Shown: piece after piece, positions 53,880 through 64,000 of the stretch | Numbering within the stretch: position 1 is the stretch's first letter | How the letters are laid out: every line of letters starts with the position of its first letter | Source: Symbiodinium natans | Lineage: Eukaryota > Sar > Dinophyceae > Suessiales > Symbiodiniaceae | Direction: 5' to 3' | Assembly (NCBI GenBank): GCA_905221605.1 | Contig: CAJNDS010002746.1 | Span: forward strand, 282,889-346,888 | Length of the DNA: 64,000 bases | Position numbers and translations under genes: made by a program | The notes under the pieces: model-generated | Told to the model about the DNA's origin: nothing | Databases searched by the model: none | Seen by the model: only the letters and a program-made list of their open reading frames with translations

Positions 53880-54165
53880 AATATTAAATCAATTTGAGGG
53901 CAGTTTGAAGTCTCTTTGAAGTCACTTTGATGTCACTTTGAGATCACGTTGAGGTTTCTATTTGAGGACAATTTGATACAAATGAAGTCAATTTGAGGTA
54001 CTGAGCTGGTGAGTATGTAACACCGCTATGAAGTCACTTTGAAGTGACTTTGAGGTCACTTTGAGGGCACTTTGGGGTCTCTGTTTTGAGGACAATTTGA
54101 AAAAATTGAGGTCAATTTGAGGTCCATTTGGGGTTCTGTGCTGGCGAGTATGTAATACCGCTACT
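53880..54165. repeat. Two units of about 150 bp built on TTTGAGGTCACTTTGAG
   Basis: Each unit is made of nested copies of a GGTCACTTTGA word, then GAGGACAATTTGA, and ends in CTGGTGAGTATGTAACACCG or close to it (near 54005 and 54145). The reverse-complement form (TGACCTCAAATTGACCTCAAA) recurs at 59780-59845. Confidence 0.85.
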
Positions 54166-54439
54166 AACTGCTGACGAAATACATCTTTAGCGCTCACATC
54201 TGAAAACAAGTGCCAACATGAGACCCCGCAGTGAAGTCTGAGGTTGCTGCAAGTACAGAACCCAAGAAGGTGGGAGCGAAATCTATGACCTGAGACATGG
54301 GAGACTGCAATATCAATTCTCTCGCGCAGGCCAACCACCATACATGCGGATCCCGAGGCTTTGTGTCCACTTACTGCCTAAAGAACATTCCACAGGCATT
54401 ATCCTCGTGAATGAAACCTTAGCTGAAGCAATGAATCAC

Positions 54440-54640
54440 TGCAGACCGTTTGACAGCCGGAGCTATTGCAACTCCAGCCACACAGACTCAAGCACAGAAT
54501 CACTGCGGACAACTTGCTTAACAGCCAGAGCTTCTGCTGCTCCAGCCACACTGAAATCTGAATCTGAATATTGAAACCTTCACTAAATCACTCCTTCATG
54601 GTAACAGCCGGAGCTACCACAGCTCCAGCCGCACAAAGTA
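54440..54640. repeat. Cluster of GGAGCT...AGCTCC motifs
   Basis: Three copies of AGCC(G/A)GAGCT, 4-8 bases, then (A/G)CTCCAGCC at about 54458, 54530 and 54607, each separated by CACTGAATC-type spacers. Confidence 0.75.
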
Positions 54641-55747
54641 AAGCATTGAATTCAGAATCACTGACCAACATTTCTGAAACAGGTGAGCTCCATCCACACT
54701 GAATCCGGCTCACTACAAACCAGATTCCTTGATGCGCCCCACAATCCGAACTAAGTACTTGAACACCGTGACAAAGAAATTCCTGAGATGCCCCACCGAT
54801 GCCTCAGCCACATGCCTGAGCACACTGGCGAGTGGAGGATCAAGTTCTGTTGCTGTCGCTGACAGGAGAGCTCACGCAAACAGCTTTCAAACAGGAATGA
54901 ACGAGGGGACGGCTAGACTTGAAAGAACTGTTTAAAATCTCTGTCTTGTGACTTTGTGCAATAACTTGAGCTTTCCAGTTGATCAGTTGTCAAATTGCAC
55001 CCTGCCTGAACAACAACCCACGCAACTCTCCCCACTCGATTTGATACACTCCCTACAACGGAAATCCTGCGAAAAGAAGCTGTCAGGAGGACGCAGCCTC
55101 AGGCCAGGGCACACAGAAGCCACAGATAGAAGATGACGTCCTCGCAGGCAGGGCAGCGCAATATGAGTTAGACCTGCGTTCTTATATTCCTGAACCCTTT
55201 GAGACTTCATTGCACTACTGAACATCAATTCAAACATCTCAGGAACGCCCCGTCCCTTTTTCTGCGTTGCTCAGCGCTGCTGCAGACATTGGCACGGGCT
55301 GACTATGCTCTGCAACTGCACCAAAGCAAGAACAACAATTCTTTCTATGAGCTATGGTCTTGAGTCATTGAAAAGCAAGCGCAAGACAGCCGCGGCCATG
55401 AGCAGGAACCAGCAAATTACTGTAAAGACGCTACCTGGATTGCCATCGTCATGATGACGCTGCCCCGCGCAGGCGTCAACAGTTATGGCTATGGGACTAC
55501 TATTCTCTCTGAGAAACTAGAGTTTAGAGGCGTAGAGGTAAGCTGCAGGAGCCAGGCTGGCGATGATGTGAGCGATGAATCAGTCTGATGTCACACAGCC
55601 CGCCCGGAGCATCTCAGCAGGCTGTGAAAACTCGAGGACGATGAAGGACGAGTCACTGAAGCCGGGCCCACATCAGTCCTGGTCGAGGTTGGAGACAGCA
55701 GAGATGATCCCAGGTCAATCCAGGGCTGGATCGGGGAATCTACGTTT

Positions 55748-57709
55748 TCAAGGCTGGAGGGGAGAGGCGGTGCTGCGTTTACATACAAAACCCTTGACTC
55801 CACTGAACTGGAATTTCTGACAGTCCTTCCTAGGTCTTGCCAACTTCGTTGCAGGTTCAGACGGAGCTGATGGAGCCGCCCGCTTGCTCGGAAACTGCGG
55901 GATCTCGAGCGCGACCTTCTGGCAGATGTCCTTGGGTCCTGGAGGCTTATTGTTGCCAGCTGAAGCATGATAAACCCGTACCTGCTTATCAGGCCTGTTT
56001 GGTTCGTTCGATTCAGAATCGGGTAACCCAAAAATGAAACTGAGCGGCATTCGCCTCCATCTGAGATGGCTTTGCAATGACACCACTTGAAACCCAGGTG
56101 TCCAGCAAAGCAGTGGCAGCAGCTCTGTTCTCATCCCATGTGTCTCGCTGCTGCCTCAATCAAAAGGATCTCCATTTCATTTAAGGTAAGTGATGGAGAT
56201 TTGAGGTTTGATATCGAAAAATGCGGAGACCTCCCCAAGGCACGTGGCGACGACCACCTCCACCAGGTTGCGCAGCCCAGCCTTCCCCACTCCCTTGAGG
56301 TGGCAGCTGACGCAAAAAAAAGAGGGCAGCGCTTCGACAGGCAAAATTGGTGCCTTGCTGTGGAATCTGGAATCGAACCAACCCTGTGACAAAGAGAAAG
56401 CCTTTTACCTAATCTAACTTTCAAAATGGACGATCTACCAAACCTCCGAGCCAAGAATCGAAGGAACTTCGGCATCGCGCCCAGTCCACCCTGGTGCACA
56501 TACGCAGCCAGCACCGGCAGGGCACGCTTGCTACCAACCTGAAACCATCGCAGCAAGTTGGACAAGTTGCGGCCGTCCTCAAGCCCGCGGAAAGAGTGGA
56601 TCATCTCCTGCAGGGGTGAGTGAATGGAATAATAGATCTTGTTTTAACTGGATTTGGTGTTGGACCAAATGCAACGAAAAACCTGGTGACCAAATAACTT
56701 GAGAAGATCAGCCCCGATCCTCAGCGCGCTTCGTGTCCGCTGGGCCAGGCTTCCATGAAGTAGCAGCTACAGCCTCAGCCTCCTGATCCGCCGTTGCATG
56801 CTCCAGCCTTGCCGCCTCCACCAGGCGCTGAACCTCTTGCTTCATCTCTGCCCGCATCTTCTGCGTCATCTCTGCCTGCATCTGCTGCTTTGCCTCTGAT
56901 ATCTCCGCCTGCATCTGCTGCTTCAACTGTGAGTTGCTCAACATGGCGAACCCTCATTGGAATTTACCATGATCATTATAAGGGGCATAAAGAAAGGGGC
57001 CCCCATACGGCCATACGGGATCTATAGTGAGAAATACCCCCCTCCTGCATGACGTCCTGCTTCAGCGCTGGAAGCAGCTCAGCGCAAATCTTGACGGAGA
57101 TCTTCTGGCGCATCTCGTTCAGAGACTCGGTCATGGCTTCTGAGGTTGCCTGGGTGACTTTGCTCTTGAACTTCTCAATCTGCTCACCGATCATCCTCAG
57201 GCTAAGCCCCAAAGATAAAATTAGGCTTGCCTATCATAAGTTCAAAGACCAATTGACCAAAAACAAAAGCAGACAAATGCACCCACGAAACTCTGTCACG
57301 GCTTGGCTGCTGTGCTGTGTATGGTCACTCAGCCGCTCCTCCAACTTCTCAGCTGTGAGGCATTTAGAGATCTCCCTCTCAATGGCGCTGAGGGCAGCAT
57401 CAAAGACCTGACCCTGAACCTCTGACAGCTGCTCCTCCACAAGGTCGATGCGATCATCCCTCATCCGGTCCTTCAGGAACAAGCAACCACAGAATGGGCT
57501 GTTTTTGTTGTGAGGGTGTAGGTTTCAAGGGCCATAGTATAGGGTCAAGGAGTGAAGTCCAAGGGCTCCACAGGCTGTGCCCAGAAGAAAGAAAATACAC
57601 CCTTCCCACAAGTCTCCCCCTGCCCAGCCTGCTCCCGGCGCTCAGTCCGGTCGACGCCAGACGGCTGCGCCCTCCTCTCCGCCGCCGTCTTGTTCTTCGT
57701 GCGAGCCAT
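55748..57709 (-). CDS. Coiled-coil multi-exon protein, best-phased gene in the window
   Basis: ATG at 57709 (MARTKNKTAAERRAQPSG). Exons then run about 57287-57485 (DRIDLVEEQLSEVQGQVFDA), about 57046-57201 (EQIEKFKSKVTQATSEAMTE), 56771-56926 (LKQQMQAEISEAKQQMQAEM, a repeated KQQMQAE heptad stretch), 56444-56607 (EMIHSFRGLEDGRNLSNLLR), 56231-56357 (KAPILPVEALPSFFCVSC), 56028-56150 (QRDTWDENRAAATALLDTWV) and 55748-55981 (SKRAAPSAPSEPATKLARPR, then stop). The last five junctions are GT-AG with matching phase (0, 2, 0, 0), including an intron of only 46 nt (55982-56027). The N-terminal half is a long coiled coil and the C-terminal half is mixed. I do not recognise the family. Junctions between the first three exons are uncertain. 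The gene lies in the telomere-free compartment. Confidence 0.72.
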
Positions 57710-58800
57710 CAAATGCACAGGGGGGTGAGTCAAGTTTGAAAACATGTGACAGGTAAATGCGTGTGTGTGTGTCTGTGTGTAAAAGTGTGTGGAGTGAAGG
57801 GCCACGGGTCTGCAGTGTGTTTAGCAGGGGCCCCAGGACGCCAGTGAACCGCCATTGTGCACTGTAACGAACCTCTATGTCTCAAAGCAAGGTCTGCCCT
57901 GCGCCAATCTTTAAATGATTTGTCAACACGTCGCCCTGAATCTTGAAGTGGGGCTGCAGGTTCAGATTTGAGGTGAGCAGGACGGACTTCAATTGAGGTT
58001 TTGAAGCTTCGGGGCTTTGGGGATCATACTGGGGAGGTCAGCAGTGGTGGTTCAGTATTTGGAGTTGGATTTCCGTGCCGAATCCATGCCTCCGCTGGGC
58101 TCCCCAGCCCCAAATCTGAAAACGTTTGAAGAGGCTGCATGGAGGACAACAGATAGCAACCCCCGACCCCCGCAGCCCAACCTTTACTCCAATCTCTCAA
58201 CGGTTGCCTTCGAATTGCGTCGCTGGCGGCTGGCTCTGAACTCTGCAGCAGGGCCCAGGGGCGGTAATTGTTCAGGAAGCATCGATGAAGCAGTCTGTCA
58301 GAAGGCTTAGCTTAATTAGGAGGATGCCAGGCCGACACTATTTGTGAAGCCTCATGTAGATTGTTCATGGGGTTGAATTTTGTCGGGATTTCAGGCCATT
58401 CCGAACTTGCTTGATTTTAAATCCTGGGACATGTAGTGCAGGCTTCCCAAAACGATCAGATCCTCTTCAAAAGGTTATTTGGGATTCAATCAGAAACCCA
58501 CAACCCTCAAATTCCCCGATCCCCAAAAGCACCGAAAGCCAACAACCCATCCCCTGCGTGCGGTTTCGGGCTGGATTCGAGGCTTGGGGCTAACAACTTG
58601 TGAGTTCGCATTCGCGGGCGGGTTGTCTGAAGTTGGCGGCCTTCGACCGGCCATGCCCCAATAAACCTCAGATCCCCCAGCTTGGGTCTTTGTCTACAGA
58701 TCCTTAAAATTCCGACTAACTCAACTTCCAGACCCCTTCAACCTCAGCTCTCAGACACACGCACAAACCCCTAAGCCTCCTGTCCAAGGCGGGACTTGCA
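57710..58800. other. Gene-free spacer upstream of the coiled-coil gene
   Basis: A short (GT)n stretch near 57758-57792 lies about 50 bases upstream of the ATG. A plus-strand open frame at 58017-58310 lacks coding character. Nothing else stands out. Confidence 0.5.
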
Positions 58801-58805
58801 TTATA

Positions 58806-59074
58806 CGACTCAGCCCGCGCATCTTAAAACCCAGCGGTCCCCCGTCGACCAACGATGCCAGTAGTGGGCCATCACAAAGACACGCCTTAATTGCAGGCGG
58901 GGCCCCTGGGTGTGCTTTGCCGATATGGGGATTGTGGCTTGACTCAGCCCGCACATCTTAAAACCCAACGGTCCTGCGCAGACCAACGATGCCAGTAGTG
59001 GGCCATCACAAAGACAGGCCTTAAATTGCAAGCGGGTCCCCTGGGTGTGCTTTGCCGATATGGGGATTGTGGCA
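58806..59074. repeat. Tandem duplication of about 135 bp
   Basis: Two copies of GACTCAGCCCGC(G/A)CATCTT...GCCGATATGGGGATTGTGGC, about 90 percent alike, starting near 58807 and 58940. Confidence 0.93.
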
Positions 59075-59119
59075 CTTCGCGCTTATTCTGAAATCAGTTT
59101 GAGGTCGGTCAGGGGGTTG

Positions 59120-59215
59120 TGCGGCTGGAGCTGCGTAGCTCCGGCTGCCAGACCTAGATTCAGGGGGATAGGGTCAGGGGATTGCGCAGCTGGAGTTGCA
59201 AATCTCCGGTAAGCT
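59120..59215. repeat. Two GGAGCT/AGCTCC hairpin motifs
   Basis: GGCTGGAGCTGCGTAGCTCC near 59133 and GCAGCTGGAGTTGCAAATCT near 59187. These are reverse-orientation members of the same dispersed family. Confidence 0.7.
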
Positions 59216-59759
59216 ATTGTAGGACTTGGTGCTTCAGGTTTTTTTCAGGTACAGGGGTGTTGGTTGCATGGTCTATACTTCTTCTAGGCCCCTGCACTCT
59301 CCTTCTCCGACTCCTGACCCTATATGTTTAGTAACAGCCCTCAGGCCCAAGCCAAACCCCGAAAAAAAAAAACCAAGCCTTTAATAATCCAACCAAACTC
59401 AGGCAAACAGCTTGTATCTAGAGCCCCCCCCCCAGATGCTTTTCAGTTCTTACTTCTCAGCAAACATGAAATAATTAATCGTGGCCAAGCGCCAACTGAC
59501 CTCCAATGTATATACCTGAATGAAATCAATTATTCTTGCAACTTGACTACATTCCGCCGAACGTTGGCATCGGGTTGACCTTGGACCTTGGCTGCTTTGT
59601 AGTATGCCAAAGCGCTATCTCAACTATTACAAAATACATCCATTGCGGTCGAGGTCTCCTCAAGTCCTCCATGTCTGGCACCTTACCACCATGCTCCCAG
59701 AATTTTGTGTTCAGTGTTCATTAAATCATTAAAAACTTCGATCGGAACGCAAACAAATT

Positions 59760-59845
59760 TCAAACTCACCTGACTGAAGCCGACCTCATTTGACACTAAC
59801 CTGAAACTGACCTCAAATGGCCCTCAAATTGACCTCAAATTTTTC
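59760..59845. repeat. Reverse-complement copies of the TTTGAGGTCA word
   Basis: TGACCTCAAATGGCCCTCAA and similar words repeat four to five times. They match the 53.9-54.2 kb repeats on the other strand. Confidence 0.75.
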
Positions 59846-59935
59846 CCGTTATCCTTGTCTCAGAGCCAATCTTATCAGAATGTCTCCGAACTGATTCCTA
59901 TGTCTATAATTATGACCCTACTGTGCCCCTGAATC

Positions 59936-60480
59936 TAGGCCTCGCAGCCGGAGCATTGCAGCTCCAGCCGTGCATGCAGCCGGAGCTTTTCAACTCCAGC
60001 CGCACGCTGAGCCCAAACCACGCACCTGCACCTAGCAGCCGCACATTGCAGCTCCAGCCGTGCATGCAGCCGGAGTTTTTCAACTCCAGCCGCACTGAGC
60101 CCAAACCACGCACCTGCACCTAGCAGCCGGAGCTTTGCAGCTCCAACCGTGCATGCAGCCGGAGTTTTTCAACTCCAGCCGCACGCTGAGCCCAAACCAC
60201 GCGCCTGCGCTGGTCCATCGGCAATGTCCTGCGCTGACCGCCCCCGACCCCAGCAGCCGGAGCCTGAAGCTCCAGCCGCAAACCCCTCCTGCCTTGCCCC
60301 GAGCATACAATTATCACCCGAAGTCCCCCCAAGCAAGCCGGAGCGTCGCAGCTCCAGCCGCGCAATCCTGAAGTTTTCAAGTCGAAGATGTCAAAGATGA
60401 AATCAGCTCCCCCCCCCTCACAAAAAGCCCGAAAACCTGCAGCCAAAGCCTTGCAGCTGCAACCGCATTGGCCCAACCCC
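59936..60480. repeat. Tandem array of GCCGGAGC...GCTCCAGCCG palindromes
   Basis: At least eight copies of a short inverted repeat (GCAGCCGGAGC, 5-9 bases, (A/G)CTCCAGCCG) alternate with a spacer GAGCCCAAACCACGCACCTG. Copies near 59945, 59980, 60035, 60070, 60125, 60160, 60257 and 60338. Each could form a small stem-loop. Short open frames over it are repeat-derived. Confidence 0.9.
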
Positions 60481-60857
60481 TGAAGTATTGAACATCTCAG
60501 AACCTAAAACCCTGTTTGGGAACCTCAAAATCCACCACCCCTGAACTGTCGAACTGTGAAAATGCTGCCGAGGGGCTGGGTAACATGAGGTAAGCGGTCC
60601 AGCCCCACTAAGAAGCCGGATGGCTGAAGGGCCGGGCTGGGAGGTCTTGAGGCAAGGGTTGTAAGTGATTAAGTAGGTATTCAATGTTGCTTAGTTCCTA
60701 GAATAGCATGAAATCATGTAAAATAATAGCTATGTTTTGTCATTTTCTAAACCTTCGAAAAGGTAGCTTTTGGCCAGCCCTGTTTTCGGACGACTACGAG
60801 TGTCAGCGTGACCCTATGTTGAACTGTTGTTAGAATCTGTTCAAGTCCGTTGGATCG

Positions 60858-61223
60858 ATGCAAATCTCCCTTATGGCCTGGGATCAGGCCCTCTGCTGCG
60901 TGCCTGTGTGGTTCCACGAGGAGTGGGGTGAGCCAGCTTACCAGAGCTTCCTGGGTACATATCAGTCGAGAACCCCGACCTATCACCTCAAAGACTACAC
61001 TCCAAGCGCTTGTTTGGCTTTTAGTCTGACTGGCAAGCGACTTGAGTCTTGCAAGGACGCGTGTCAAGCCAGAACCCATGCAATGGCAAGAGGAAAAGCC
61101 AGAGCACGGCTAGCGAAGGAATTCCTGGCCTGCTTTGGGCAGAGCCTGAGCCTGAGCGCTGTGCGATTCACGGCGGCCATGCGTCAACGTCTGTACAGCT
61201 CGATGACACTGACACTGGCTTAA
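60858..61223 (+). CDS. Doubtful open frame of 121 codons
   Basis: ATG at 60858 opens MQISLMAWDQALCCVPVWFH and later ARGKARARLAKEFLACFGQS. The composition is plausible but there is no recognisable domain or neighbouring exon, and the region around it is repeat-rich. It could be a relic exon. Confidence 0.25.
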   Translation: MQISLMAWDQALCCVPVWFHEEWGEPAYQSFLGTYQSRTPTYHLKDYTPSACLAFSLTGKRLESCKDACQARTHAMARGKARARLAKEFLACFGQSLSLSAVRFTAAMRQRLYSSMTLTLA

Positions 61224-61839
61224 CAAGTTTTCCTGGAAGTGGCGAAGCTGAGGGCAGATAGTGGAGATTGGTGGAGATTGGTGGAGATTCTTGGCATGTC
61301 AACGGTTGCTCGCAGCTGAGCTCAGGAGACTGCACGGGTCACAGTCAACTTGTCATACTCTCAAATGGGTATCCCGAGCCTTCCTTCCAGCATGGACCCC
61401 AAAGCTGGATTCGGAGGCAATTACCCAACACCTGAGCATCGAAGTAATACTGCGAGATGTTGCGAGCTTTTGCTAGCTGTTAGTTTCAGAATCAAGGACA
61501 CTTTGCTCTTGGGCATTCAGCCTTTGGCCAGCCTATTGGAACTGGCCCCGATTCAGCAGCCGTCCTTGGCTGGCAGGGATGGTGTAAAGGACTGGTCGTG
61601 CCATTTCCAAGCAAATCTGGGCCAACAAACCACCAATTCCAAACCTAGCCTAGCCGGGTCGGATAGGGCCGAAAACCAGAGCCGACGGAGACACTTAACA
61701 CCGTTGTTGTTTCAGCTTCCTTCCGTTTTGGGGGTCCTTTTAAGGATCCTTTTGAGGGTCCTTTTTTGGGGGAGCCTCTGGCTGAATAAGAATTCTCCTC
61801 AGACCCTCACCAGGCTCCCAATTTTCAACTGGCTGAGGC

Positions 61840-62300
61840 CCGCGCCGCCTTTGGCAGGGCCCTTGCCCCCATCTTTTGCGCCTCACGCCGGGCTTTTGAG
61901 ATAGCTTCTAGAACTGCAAGGAAGATTTTTCCTCACGCTTAAGTGTTGACGCCCTAGGAGGCATGCGCGTTAAACCCCCCGGGCCCCATCACCCCAGGCC
62001 CTAAACCCTAAACCCTGAGCCCCGTGCCGCCTTCGGCAGATGCAGCGCCCTTGCTTGCGCCTCACGCCGGGCTTTTGAGATAGCTTCACATGTCTCGCAT
62101 GCTTAAGTGTTGACGCCCTAGGAGGCATGCGCGTTAAACCCCCCCACCCTGCATGGGGGCCCCATCACCCCAGGCCCTGAACCCTAAACCCTGAGCCCCG
62201 TGCCGCCTTTGGCAGATGCAGCGCCCTTCCGGGCTTTTGAGATAGCTTCAAATGTCTCGCATGCTTAAGTGTTGACGCCCTAGGAGGCATGCGCGTTAAT
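61840..62300. repeat. Three tandem units of about 90-190 bp
   Basis: Each unit carries GCCGCCTT(C/T)GGCAG, CCGGGCTTTTGAGATAGCTT, then GCTTAAGTGTTGACGCCCTA and GGAGGCATGCGCGTTAA. Units 1 and 2 also contain CCCTAAACCCTGAGCC. The third unit is shortened. Telomere-type words reappear here for the first time since 44.2 kb. Confidence 0.93.
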
Positions 62301-62747
62301 ACGCTACGATGTCGACATTGTACAACGACATCGCACGAAGGCTCTTGCAGAACCAGTGTCAAACAGTATGCTATTATTTTTCGAAACCGCGGGTTCCTGA
62401 GAAACTTGCCTACAATTTCTGGACTCCATCCTATATGCTCTTGCAGGTCACCTATCTGACCAGAGTCACGAGTGTCTAGGCATGAGGCAGCCTTGGGTGC
62501 CTTCTTCCGACTTTAAGAGATAAAGACACGGGGTGCCTTCTTTCAACTTCAAAAGACACAGACGGAAAAAAACACAGCCGCAAGACACACGTTTCAGAAG
62601 CAACACACACATAAACACGCTACTGTTTTTTTTATTGGGGAGAATATAACATCGCCCTTTGTGCCATAGTATAGTTTTTTTACTGCATTCTTCCGAGGAA
62701 AAAACAAAAACTCAGACAAAAAAGAAGACAGCAACACCATAGGTGTG

Positions 62748-62880
62748 GATCGGGGGGGGGGGGGGGGGGGTGACCATATATATATATACATATATATATA
62801 TATAGACAGATAGATAGATAGATAGATAAATGTTTAGGATTTAGGGTGTAGGGTTTGGGTTTTAGGGTGTATGTGTATAT
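62748..62880. repeat. Poly-G, (TA)n, (GATA)n and telomere words
   Basis: A run of about 19 G near 62752-62770 is followed by TATA repeats, GATA repeats (62805-62827) and degenerate TTTAGGG words. Confidence 0.92.
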
Positions 62881-63119
62881 GTACATGAGCCTGAGACCTT
62901 TCGGGTTCTTTTGGCTTAGTTTTTACAAAGCACGCGGCCCTAATCTTTAAACAATAATCCTAAACCCTGACCAACTACTCTAAGCCCTAAACCCTAAACC
63001 CTAAACCCTAAACCTTGATAGCGTTGATGCTATATCGTCTATCTGATATTCTATATTAAACAGGATATATGATAAAAGATAAGATGAGAAATCTTATGAA
63101 ACAAGTGCTGAGTAAAGAC

Positions 63120-63745
63120 TTCATATTTTAAAGCTCCGTTATTTCTGGGGCATCCCCAACAAATTAAAAGAATTTAAAGAATTGACTTCTTTAATATATT
63201 TTAATTCTCGGCCCTCAGCCAGCCCATTTAAATAGTTTTGACAACATTTAAAGAATTAAAAGAATTCAAAGGATTGAAAGAGTTGAATTCTTTAAGTTCG
63301 TTGAATTCTGGGGCCTCCCCCAAGAACTAAAGGAATTTAAAGAAATTACAGATTTAAATTCTTTTCATACCTGGGCCTCAGCCAGCCCATTTAAATAATT
63401 GAAAGAATTTAAAGAAGTAAAAGAAGTAAAAGAATTAAAGTCTTTAAGTTCTTTAAATTCTGGGGCCTCCCCCCAGAATTTAAAGATTTTAAAGAACTCA
63501 ATTCTTTAAATTCTAGTAATTCTGTGGCCTCCCCCAAGAATTGAAAGAACTTAAAGAATTTAAAGATTTAAACTCTCTTAATTCCCGGGCCTCAGCCAGC
63601 CCATTTAAATAATTTGAAGAATAAAAGAATTAAAAGAACTGAATTCTTTAAATTCTTGTAATTCTTGGGGGAGGCCCAAGAATTCAAAGGATTTGAAGAA
63701 TTCAATTCGTTTAATTCTTTTAATTCTTGAGGGAGCCTAAGAATT
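63120..63745. repeat. A/T-rich alternating repeat with GGGCCTC boxes
   Basis: Two boxes alternate: GGGGCCTCCCCCAAGAATT (near 63312, 63462 and 63520; a variant at 63150) and GGGCCTCAGCCAGCCCATTTAAAT (near 63210, 63370 and 63588). AAAGAATTTAAAGAATT filler separates them. A palindromic version (AATTCTTGGGGGAGGCCCAA) occurs at 63660. No coding capacity. Confidence 0.88.
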
Positions 63746-64000
63746 AAAAAAATGTAAATGACTCTCATAATGAATACATAAAGAAAAACCAGTGGCAACA
63801 TAGTATATACATTTTTCACAGTATTATATATATATATATAGATATAGATACATACATATATATATACATATACTCAAGACAAATGCTCTAATGGTCTAGC
63901 GCTCCGGTGGGCCATGCCCAAACTTGTTTCTAATCAGGGCTCTATAGTTCGACAACCCAAGCATGACTCAAAATCGTCACCCATGATTGTGCTTAGGGGT
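63746..64000. other. Non-coding right edge
   Basis: A TATA microsatellite near 63824-63872, then about 130 bases with no recognised gene. Confidence 0.6.

Larger units (their letters stand above)
53750..55740. other. Gene-free spacer with TTTGA-type and GGAGCT-type repeats
   Basis: Apart from the two repeat blocks listed separately, only short open frames without coding character were seen. Confidence 0.55.

Noticed and set aside
57600-57709. Histone H3-like start MARTK
   Set aside because: The similarity ends after five residues. The remainder is a coiled-coil protein, not a histone fold.
61350-61904. 184-codon plus-strand frame
   Set aside because: The frame runs into the tandem repeat that begins near 61840 and its composition is not protein-like.
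63880-63965. Degenerate tRNA or tRNA-derived SINE (TGGTCTAGCG and GTTCGACAAC boxes)
   Set aside because: Box-like words are about 50 bases apart and the ends can pair ATGCT/AGCAT, but the T-arm and anticodon arm do not fold.

Overview
The window looks like nuclear DNA of a dinoflagellate, probably Symbiodiniaceae or a close relative. The evidence is: plant/alveolate-type telomere heptamers (TTTAGGG/CCCTAAA) scattered through introns and spacers; many short exons joined by GT-AG and at least one apparent GC-AG intron; long one-strand gene blocks; and several protein families that I recall as greatly expanded in dinoflagellate predicted proteomes. Family names come from memory and motif reading, not from a search. 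No rRNA, tRNA, CRISPR array or bacterial operon was seen.

Layout. Minus-strand block 1 covers about 1-22.2 kb. It holds a single-exon gene cut by the left edge (1-1113), a multi-exon unknown gene (about 2.5-5.1 kb), a transposase-like dinoflagellate gene (7.29-8.89 kb), a long multi-exon gene starting at 15488 and ending at 10267, and a C5-methyltransferase-like gene (about 18.1-22.2 kb) with an in-frame stop. A plus-strand block covers about 23.1-41.06 kb. It starts with a second methyltransferase-like gene and continues with many small exons, including a conserved DEGS-type dinoflagellate family. Minus-strand block 2 covers 41.36-57.71 kb. It holds a triplicated exon, a third methyltransferase-like gene (45.6-48.3 kb, also interrupted), two small unknown genes, an unusual protein kinase (52247-53206) and a well-phased coiled-coil gene (55748-57709). 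The last 6 kb are mostly tandem and low-complexity repeats. The blocks meet tail to tail near 41.1 kb and head to head near 22.7 kb.

Two repeat compartments stand out. From about 5.9 to 44.3 kb the spacers and introns are full of telomere-type repeats. From 44.3 to about 62.0 kb, and in the first 5 kb, these are absent. There a different short inverted-repeat family (GGAGCT, short loop, AGCTCC) is found instead.

The most interesting observations are: three divergent C5-methyltransferase-like genes, each with a stop codon inside a conserved stretch; apparent introns of only 26-62 nt that keep frame exactly; telomere arrays lodged inside introns; a tandemly triplicated exon; and an isolated 31-nt-arm hairpin at 28.1 kb. 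Exon limits were read by eye from splice-site shape and reading phase and need transcript data.
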